Positions 1 to 5,010 of a stretch of 5,010 nucleotides of DNA are shown here, one piece after another. Made by a program: the position numbers and the translations under genes. A model generated the notes under the pieces. It ran no database searches. It had not been told where the DNA came from and saw only the letters and a program-made list of their open reading frames with translations. Numbering within the stretch: position 1 is the first letter of the stretch; the number at the start of each line of letters is the position of its first letter. The stretch comes from JAJPJX01 sp964568355 (GTDB lineage: Bacteria > Acidobacteriota > Terriglobia > Bryobacterales > Bryobacteraceae): positions 1 through 5,010 of the forward strand of contig CAZMRK010000549.1 in the NCBI GenBank assembly GCA_964568355.1, written 5' to 3'.

Positions 1-1
1 G

Positions 2-1327
2 TGCGAAGAGATTTTCGGACAGGCAGAGCGGCACGCCCGTTCGCTGGGCGCTCCGGAAGTGGAAGCACTGATCAGCTTTCAGTCGAGCGCGCTTACCCGC
101 TTTGCCAACAACACGATCCATCAGAACGTCGCGGAGCAGAGTGGGCACATATCCCTCAGGGTGGTACTCGACGGCCGGACGGCGCGAGCGAGCACGAACC
201 GTCTGGATGAAGAATCGATCCGCCGGGCGGTGGAGGAGGCGGTCGCGATCACGCGGCTGCAAGAGCCTGATCCGGAACTGCTGCCTCTGGCGGAACGCGC
301 GCCGGTAACCGAGGTGGACCGGAGGTTCGCCGACACGGCAGCCGTTTCGCCCTACGATCGGGCCTGCGCGGTAGCGGAAGCCATCGAGGTCGTGCGGGCT
401 GCCGGACAAATCGCCGCTGGCATCTATGCCACTTCCGATACGGTATCAGCGGTGCTCAATTCCCGTGGCGTGCGTACCTGGCACGCGGAAACCATGGCTC
501 AGTTTTCGATTACGGCTATGGCTGCGGATAGTTCCGGCTGGGCCAAAGCCAGCGCCTGCCATCATCGCGATCTGGACCCGGCGGGGCTGGCTCGCGCGGC
601 TGCGCGGAAGGCGGCGGCTTCTCGCTCGCCCGCCGAGCTGGCTCCCGGGCGATATCCCGTGATCCTGGAACCGGCGGCGGTGCTGGACCTGGTCGGCCAG
701 ATGTTCGGCGATTTCAGCGCGACCGCCCTCCGCGACGGGCGCAGTTTTCTGGGAGAACGGCTGGGAAAGAAGATTTTCGGAGAGAATATTACGATCCGGG
801 ACGACGTCTATCATCCTCTTCAGGCAGGAGCGCCGTTCGACGGTGAAGGGGCGCCACGGCAGAAGCTGCTCCTTGTGGAAAACGGCGTGGTACGGGAGAT
901 TGCCTATTGCCGGCAAGCCGCCAGTGCGGCCGGCGTGCAGCCCACCGGACACGGATTTCCGGTTCCCAACGAGCTGGGTGAAGCGCCGGTGAACATCGTG
1001 ATCGAAGGCGGCCGGACACCGGTGGAGGAGATGGTCTCGCGGACCGAGCGAGGTGTGCTGGTGACCCGCTTCTGGTATATACGGGAGGTGGACCCTTCGG
1101 AAAAAATCATGACGGGCATGACCCGCGATGGTACATTCCTGATCGAGAACGGGGAGATTGTTCGTGGCGTCCACAATTTCCGCTTTAATGTCAGCCTGAT
1201 CGAGCTGCTGGCGAACGTGAAAGCACTTTCGCCGGCGGCCCGGACCTCGGGTGAAGAAACCTTCGATATGGTCGTTCCGGCTATGCAAGTGAGCTCATTC
1301 CCGTTCACCGAAGTGACCCGATTCTAG
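2..1327 (+). CDS. pmbA: TldE/PmbA-like protein of the TldD/PmbA metallopeptidase family, 5' end cut by window edge
   Basis: The frame is open from the first full codon at 2 to the TAG at 1325-1327, giving 441 visible residues. E. coli PmbA/TldE has about 450, so only a few N-terminal codons seem missing. A GTG at 59 could serve as a start, but the residues before it (CEEIFGQAERHARSLGAPEV) read like the usual family N-terminus, so I extend to the edge. Family landmarks are PFDGEG (833-850), TGHG (944-955), a GxxxVEEM segment near 1009-1032, GVLVTRFWY near 1051-1077, and the FLIENGEIV block near 1136-1162. The zinc-binding HExxxH helix of TldD is absent; the matching region near 690-760 has no such motif. 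This marks the non-catalytic TldE-type subunit. In characterised cases TldD and TldE form a cytoplasmic heterodimeric protease that trims unfolded or modified peptides such as microcin B17 precursor and CcdA. A tldD partner just upstream is an inference. Family assignment is secure; the TldE-versus-TldD subtype is likely. Confidence 0.9.
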   Translation, partial: CEEIFGQAERHARSLGAPEVEALISFQSSALTRFANNTIHQNVAEQSGHISLRVVLDGRTARASTNRLDEESIRRAVEEAVAITRLQEPDPELLPLAERAPVTEVDRRFADTAAVSPYDRACAVAEAIEVVRAAGQIAAGIYATSDTVSAVLNSRGVRTWHAETMAQFSITAMAADSSGWAKASACHHRDLDPAGLARAAARKAAASRSPAELAPGRYPVILEPAAVLDLVGQMFGDFSATALRDGRSFLGERLGKKIFGENITIRDDVYHPLQAGAPFDGEGAPRQKLLLVENGVVREIAYCRQAASAAGVQPTGHGFPVPNELGEAPVNIVIEGGRTPVEEMVSRTERGVLVTRFWYIREVDPSEKIMTGMTRDGTFLIENGEIVRGVHNFRFNVSLIELLANVKALSPAARTSGEETFDMVVPAMQVSSFPFTEVTRF

Positions 1328-1349
1328 GGAAGCGAAGTACACTGGAAAG

Positions 1350-1355
1350 AGGAGG
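1350..1355 (+). promoter_or_regulatory. Shine-Dalgarno supporting the TTG start at 1360
   Basis: AGGAGG, within GAGGAGGG at 1349-1356, lies 4 bases before the TTG at 1360. It is a near-perfect anti-16S match, though the spacing is a little short. No ATG or GTG occurs in this frame between the upstream stop and the TTG. The next in-frame methionine (residue 64) would delete the first two membrane helices. The site therefore decides the start of the cation exporter gene. Confidence 0.75.
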
Positions 1356-1359
1356 GCAT

Positions 1360-2307
1360 TTGCATCCGCATTCGCACTCTCACACACACGGTGCCACTGG
1401 TCGAGTTCTTACCTGGTCGCTGATCGCGACAGTTGCTTTTGTAGCAATCGAGGCCGTGGCCGGTCTTCAAGCCGGCAGCTTGGCCCTGCTCTCCGATGCG
1501 GGCCATAATTTTACGGATGCCCTGGCGCTGCTGCTTGCTTGGTTCGGAATGTACCTCCAGTCGAAACCGGCAGATGAGGTAAAAACCTACGGCTACCATC
1601 GGGCTGGAGTTCTAAGCGCGTTTCTCAACGCGCTTACGCTGGTCGCTCTTTCGCTTTGGATCTTCTGGGAGAGCTATGAGCGGTTGCGCGCTCCCGCGCC
1701 GGTCAATGAAACCACGATGATCGTAGTGGCCGGCCTGGGACTGATCCTGAACGGCGGGGTCATGTGGGGGCTGCGAAACGCGCGCCACACCGATATCAAT
1801 GTTCGTAGCGCCTTCCTGCACATGTTGGGCGATGCTTTGGGCTCGATCGCGATTATTTTCGGTGCTGTTGCGATTCGTTACACAGGCTGGGAGCGGATCG
1901 ACCCTGTGCTCTCGATCCTGATCGGCGCGCTGATTGTCTGGTCGGCGTGGGACGTTGTGGGAGAGTCGCTGAATATCCTGCTGGAAGGGCTGCCGAGAGG
2001 CCTGCGGCTCAATGCCGTGATCGCCTCTCTGCGGGCTACCGAGGGTGTTGTCGATGTCCACGATCTGCACATCTGGAGTCTGGGCTCGAACACGCACGCG
2101 CTGAGCTGCCATGTGTTGATCGACGATCTGCCGCCTTCGGCCAGCGACTGTATCCGGCAGCGCATCAATGCCATGCTCTCCCAGCGATTTCATATCAACC
2201 ACACCACCGTGCAGTTCGAGCACGTGGGCTGCGGCGTTTCCCAGAACGGATGCATGATTCCGGCCGATTGTATGCAGGAAGGCCAGGAAAGTTCCCACCG
2301 CCACTAG
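1360..2307 (+). CDS. Cation diffusion facilitator family transporter (CzcD/ZitB-type metal/H+ antiporter)
   Basis: This 315-residue inner-membrane protein likely exports Zn2+, and possibly Co2+, Cd2+ or similar ions, in exchange for protons. The start is TTG behind a strong Shine-Dalgarno. The N-terminus is His-rich (HPHSHSHTHG, residues 2-11), as is common in CzcD/ZitB proteins. Six hydrophobic helices fall near residues 16-36, 40-66, 82-104, 117-138, 150-173 and 181-201. The transport-site pairs are H49/D53 in helix 2 (SDAGHNFTDALAL) and H154/D158 in helix 5 (HMLGDALGS). The H/D pair in helix 2 is typical of Zn-selective members. The cytoplasmic ferredoxin-like domain (about 205-290) carries HDLHIWSL (234-241), H251 and H281, typical domain metal ligands. 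The tail has C291, C298 and C304 and ends HRH. The gene follows the TldE-like gene by 32 bases and precedes the acyl-CoA synthetase by 45, so co-transcription is possible. No metal-responsive regulator is visible. The family is certain; the exact metal is not readable from sequence. Confidence 0.95.
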   Translation: MHPHSHSHTHGATGRVLTWSLIATVAFVAIEAVAGLQAGSLALLSDAGHNFTDALALLLAWFGMYLQSKPADEVKTYGYHRAGVLSAFLNALTLVALSLWIFWESYERLRAPAPVNETTMIVVAGLGLILNGGVMWGLRNARHTDINVRSAFLHMLGDALGSIAIIFGAVAIRYTGWERIDPVLSILIGALIVWSAWDVVGESLNILLEGLPRGLRLNAVIASLRATEGVVDVHDLHIWSLGSNTHALSCHVLIDDLPPSASDCIRQRINAMLSQRFHINHTTVQFEHVGCGVSQNGCMIPADCMQEGQESSHRH

Positions 2308-2342
2308 GTCCGAAATCCAGGGAAAACGTCCAGGCGTGATAG

Positions 2343-2355
2343 CATCGAGTCGATG
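2343..2355 (+). repeat. Perfect inverted repeat covering the synthetase start codon
   Basis: CATCGA-G-TCGATG is a perfect 6-base inverted repeat with one central base, and its last three bases are the ATG at 2353-2355. In RNA it could fold as a 5-bp stem (CATCG/CGATG) with a 3-base loop, placing the start codon in the stem. No Shine-Dalgarno is visible in the 20 bases before this ATG. A role in limiting translation or as a small operator is speculative, because a repeat this short can arise by chance. Confidence 0.4.
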
Positions 2356-4134
2356 AGCGCTCGCACCCTGTACCAGGTCCTGGAAGAAACCGCCCAAAAA
2401 TACAAAGACTTACCTGCATTGCACCAGCCCGTGACGGAAGGCTCCACGCGGCGCTACGACAGCTATACCTGGGGAGAATATCGGCAGGCAGTCGACGAGA
2501 TCGCGGCTGGTTTGCGCAGTTTGGGTGTGACCAAAGGCGATGTGGTGGCGCTCGACAGCGAGACACGGCTGGAGTTTTACCTGGCAGACCTGGGGATCAT
2601 GGCCAACGGGTCGATCGCGGCGGCGATGTACCCGAGTTACCCGGCGGCGGACCTGATCCGGACTATCGAGGCCAGCGGCGCCCGGGCGGTGTTTGTGGAG
2701 GATCCCAAGACATTTCGGGCTCTGAAAGCGGCGCCGGTCAAGCTATGGATCCTGATGACCGGCGAGGCGGAAGGAGCGCTGAGCATGGCGGCGCTGCGGG
2801 AAAAGGGACGCCAGGCAATGGCCGCGGATCCACAACTGCTGGAGCGGTTGAGGGCCGGCGTTCAGCCCGGCGACCACGCCATTCTGTATCTGACTTCCGG
2901 CGCGACGGGTGAGCCGAAAATGGCGCTGGTAACCCACCAGGCGGTTGTTGCAAATATCGACATGGGGCCTGAAGTGTTGCCGATGGGGCCCGAGGACGCC
3001 ATGGTAGCGTTCTTGCCCTCGGCGCACATTGCCCAGCGGGTGGTGATGGAGATGCTGCCGCTACGTTGTGGAACGCCGGTAACCTTTGCCGAAAGCCTGA
3101 TCAAGCTGCCGCAGGAGATGCGGGCGGCGCGGCCCACCATCCTGCTGGCACCGCCGCGCATGTGGGAAAGGATCTACTCCACGGTTTGCACGGAGCTGCG
3201 CAAACGTCCGGCGGTGATCCGGAGGCTGTTTTACGGTGCTTTGGGAATGAGCCTCTCGGCGGCGGAGGCAAAGCGACAGGGCAAATCGGTGCCGGCGCAC
3301 GTGCGGCTACCGCTCAAACTCGCCGACAAAGTGCTGTTCCAGAAGCTGAGGGCTCGCTTCGGCGGCCGGCTACGGGTGGCGGCTTCGGGGGCCGCCCCGC
3401 TAAGCAAGCAACTGGCGGAGTTCTATGAAGCCATTGGCATGCCGCTGGTGGAAGGCTATGGGCTGACCGAAGGCGGCGTGGTGACTCTCAATCCGACGGA
3501 CCGTCCGAAGCCGGGGAGCATCGGCAAGGAACTGCCTGGCGTGCGAATCCAGATCGGTGAAGACGGAGAACTGCTGGTGCAGGCGCCCTGCATGTTTTCG
3601 GGATATCACAACGATCCGGAGACCACGGCGGAGGTCCTGCGGGACGGCTGGCTGCACACCGGGGATATCGGCTATCGGGATACCGACGGGTACTTCTATA
3701 TCACCGGCCGCAAGAAAGAGCTGATCGTTTCCTCCACCGGGAAGAAGATCTATCCCTCACGAGTAGAAAACCTGTTCAAGATGGAGCCTCTGGTGAGCCA
3801 GGTGCTGCTGGTGGGCGACCGGCTGCCGTTCCTGACGGCGCTGATCACGTTGAACCTGGGAGTGGCCGAGACACTGAAGGGGATGGACGCCTGGAAGGGT
3901 AAGGGCGCGAAGGAGATTGCGGAGGCCCCGCCGGTCACGCAGGAACTCCAAAAAGTGGTGCTGCGCGTGAACAAGCAACTGGCGCCGTTCGAGCAGATCC
4001 GGAAATACCGGGTACTGGCTCGTGATTTCAGCATCGAAGAAGGGGAACTGACGGCCACGATGAAGGTTCGTCGCACGCGGGTGCTCGAGAACTTCAAGGA
4101 CCACATCGAAGAGCTTTACGCGGGCAGGGAATAG
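2353..4134 (+). CDS. Long-chain acyl-CoA synthetase (AMP-forming, FadD-like; ANL superfamily)
   Basis: This 593-residue enzyme should activate fatty acids in two steps (acyl-AMP, then acyl-CoA), consuming ATP and CoA, for beta-oxidation or lipid synthesis. It is probably cytoplasmic or membrane-associated, since no signal peptide is seen. Motifs in order are the P-loop LTSGATGEPK (180-189), FLPSAHIAQR (about 221-230), YGLTE (369-373), HTGD with D438, the hinge GRKKEL with R453 (452-457), and the C-terminal catalytic lysine K571 in ELTATMKVRR. Length fits bacterial long-chain synthetases of about 600 residues, and every core motif is present, so the enzyme looks active. After the P-loop PK the usual glycine is a methionine (M190). 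ATG at 2353 is the only standard start after the upstream in-frame stop at 2305, and the residues that follow (MSARTLYQVLEETAQKY) suit the family N-terminus. It lacks a Shine-Dalgarno. Other ANL enzymes are possible, but the overall pattern favours long-chain fatty-acid substrates. Confidence 0.93.
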   Translation: MSARTLYQVLEETAQKYKDLPALHQPVTEGSTRRYDSYTWGEYRQAVDEIAAGLRSLGVTKGDVVALDSETRLEFYLADLGIMANGSIAAAMYPSYPAADLIRTIEASGARAVFVEDPKTFRALKAAPVKLWILMTGEAEGALSMAALREKGRQAMAADPQLLERLRAGVQPGDHAILYLTSGATGEPKMALVTHQAVVANIDMGPEVLPMGPEDAMVAFLPSAHIAQRVVMEMLPLRCGTPVTFAESLIKLPQEMRAARPTILLAPPRMWERIYSTVCTELRKRPAVIRRLFYGALGMSLSAAEAKRQGKSVPAHVRLPLKLADKVLFQKLRARFGGRLRVAASGAAPLSKQLAEFYEAIGMPLVEGYGLTEGGVVTLNPTDRPKPGSIGKELPGVRIQIGEDGELLVQAPCMFSGYHNDPETTAEVLRDGWLHTGDIGYRDTDGYFYITGRKKELIVSSTGKKIYPSRVENLFKMEPLVSQVLLVGDRLPFLTALITLNLGVAETLKGMDAWKGKGAKEIAEAPPVTQELQKVVLRVNKQLAPFEQIRKYRVLARDFSIEEGELTATMKVRRTRVLENFKDHIEELYAGRE

Positions 4135-4136
4135 GT

Positions 4137-5010
4137 TTATTTCGCGGTGTGGGCCACGATCCACTGGCTGATTTTTTCCAAAGCGGATGGCGCGATGGTT
4201 TCGTCGATTCCGGTGTATTCCAACGGGGAACCGGTACGGGCCGTTTGCAGCAGGTGATTGAGGGACGGCAGTTTGACGATGGTATAGTCCTTGTTTCCGC
4301 CCGCCTTCAGCGCCGCGGCAATTGCCGGCAGGTTCTCAGCGGGAGGCACCTGGAGATCCAATTCGCCGCTGACGGCAAGCACGGGAGCTTGCACTTTGCG
4401 AAGGGTCGCGGCGGGGTCATAGGTCAGGAAAAAGCGAAACCAGGGCGATGTCGCGAAGCGGGCTTTCTGTCCGATCTGGTCGAGGATGCGGTTGAATGCC
4501 TGCTGCTCCGAGCGAGGAAATGAGGAGCGGAGGCCCTCGACGGCGGCCTGAATTTTCTTGCGGGCCACCGCGTCATCGGGTTCGCGCTTCACGACGTCGA
4601 AGATGACTTCATCGACCGTACCGAGCTTGCGGGCCATTTCCTCGGGCATTCCCATGGCTTTGTTGATCAAATAACTCTGCTCGTAGAGGATTTTTTCGCC
4701 GGTAACTCCGGGGCCGGCCAACATGACAACAAAGGCGATGGCCGGATCCTGGGAGGCCAGCAGGGGAGCGATCTCGGCTCCTTCGCTGTGGCCGAGCACT
4801 CCGATGCGGCGGGAATCGATTTCAGATCGGGTGCGGAGATATTCAACACCGGCGCGGGGGTCAGCGGCTAAATCCTGCATGGTCGCGGTATCGAAACGGC
4901 CGGTGGAACGGCCGACACCGCGGTCGTCTGCGCGGAGGACGGCGATTCCCCGGCGGGTGAGATGGTCGGCCAGCACCAGAAAAGGCTGGTGGCCGGCGAT
5001 CGTTTCGTTC
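4137..5010 (-). CDS. Alpha/beta hydrolase (serine esterase/peptidase-like), 5' end beyond the window
   Basis: The frame reads leftwards from the right edge to the TAA at 4139-4137. A GTG at 4976-4974 begins a 279-residue stretch, but the frame stays open upstream and encodes NETIAGHQPFLVLADHL, which matches the conserved core of this hydrolase group. The true start is therefore outside the window, and any signal peptide cannot be judged. Numbering from that GTG, DDRGVGRSTG (17-26) is the strand and turn before the nucleophile region. GHSEG (62-66) is the nucleophile elbow with Ser64 (codon 4787-4785). Asp207 in VSGELD is the likely acid, and His241 in SLNH is the likely base, so the triad is complete. 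Residues about 90-190 form a mainly helical insertion, probably a cap over the active site. Members are annotated as esterases, lysophospholipase-like or dipeptidyl-aminopeptidase-like enzymes. The substrate cannot be called. It converges on the acyl-CoA synthetase with a 2-base gap and belongs to a separate transcript. Confidence 0.9.
   Translation of the reverse strand, partial: NETIAGHQPFLVLADHLTRRGIAVLRADDRGVGRSTGRFDTATMQDLAADPRAGVEYLRTRSEIDSRRIGVLGHSEGAEIAPLLASQDPAIAFVVMLAGPGVTGEKILYEQSYLINKAMGMPEEMARKLGTVDEVIFDVVKREPDDAVARKKIQAAVEGLRSSFPRSEQQAFNRILDQIGQKARFATSPWFRFFLTYDPAATLRKVQAPVLAVSGELDLQVPPAENLPAIAAALKAGGNKDYTIVKLPSLNHLLQTARTGSPLEYTGIDETIAPSALEKISQWIVAHTAK

Noticed and set aside
1..210. 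A 69-codon plus-strand frame starting with GTG at base 1
   Set aside because: It overlaps the TldE-like frame completely, and its low-complexity Arg/Gly/Ser translation matches nothing. The other frame carries the conserved family sequence.
446..1288. A 280-codon minus-strand open frame opposite the TldE-like gene
   Set aside because: It lies wholly antisense to a well-supported family gene. Its translation has no recognisable motif and is rich in Arg, His and Pro, as expected of shadow frames in GC-rich DNA.
2316..2334. Two TCCAGG direct repeats in the gap before the synthetase, considered as a possible operator
   Set aside because: The copies are only 6 bases long with 7 bases between them. 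This is expected by chance and has no supporting context.
1612..2397. A 261-codon minus-strand open frame opposite the cation exporter and the synthetase start
   Set aside because: It is antisense to a gene with clear transport-site motifs, its composition is shadow-like, and it crosses a gene boundary. I see no family resemblance.
4118..4152. A possible CGCG/CGCG hairpin at the convergent junction as a terminator
   Set aside because: It has only four pairs, a loop of about 20 bases and no T run, so it is too weak to call.
4897..4914. Two copies of the palindrome CGGCCG six bases apart
   Set aside because: They lie within the conserved hydrolase coding sequence (the GVGRSTGRFDT region) and are explained by GC-rich codon use.

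Overview
The window looks like an ordinary chromosomal stretch of a GC-rich bacterium (about 60% GC by eye), with four tightly packed protein genes and almost no intergenic DNA. Composition, the mix of GTG/TTG/ATG starts and the style of the alpha/beta hydrolase recall soil Acidobacteriota or a similar GC-rich lineage. That placement is an impression from general knowledge, and no marker gene here fixes it.

Layout: (1) Positions 2-1327, plus strand, hold a TldE/PmbA-type member of the TldD/PmbA family, cut by the left edge probably only a few codons after its start. (2) Positions 1360-2307, plus strand, hold a complete cation diffusion facilitator (CzcD/ZitB type) with a TTG start behind a strong Shine-Dalgarno, a His-rich N-terminus and a Cys/His-bearing C-terminal tail. 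(3) Positions 2353-4134, plus strand, hold a complete long-chain acyl-CoA synthetase (AMP-forming, FadD type). It has no Shine-Dalgarno, and its ATG lies inside a short perfect inverted repeat. (4) Positions 4137-5010, minus strand, hold an alpha/beta hydrolase with an intact Ser-Asp-His triad. Its 5' part lies beyond the right edge.

The three plus-strand genes are separated by 32 and 45 bases, so they could be co-transcribed. Their functions (peptide maturation or proteolysis, divalent-metal export, fatty-acid activation) do not form an obvious single pathway. The synthetase and the hydrolase converge tail to tail with only 2 bases between their stop codons, and no hairpin-plus-T-run terminator is visible there.

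I found no RNA gene, mobile element, CRISPR array, phage gene or defence system. No stretch over 50 bases lacks a gene. I see no convincing evidence of a new biological system. The findings are modest: the SD-less start within an inverted repeat, an unusual residue in the synthetase P-loop motif, the cysteine tail of the metal exporter, the probable tldD partner just outside the window, and the 2-base convergent junction.
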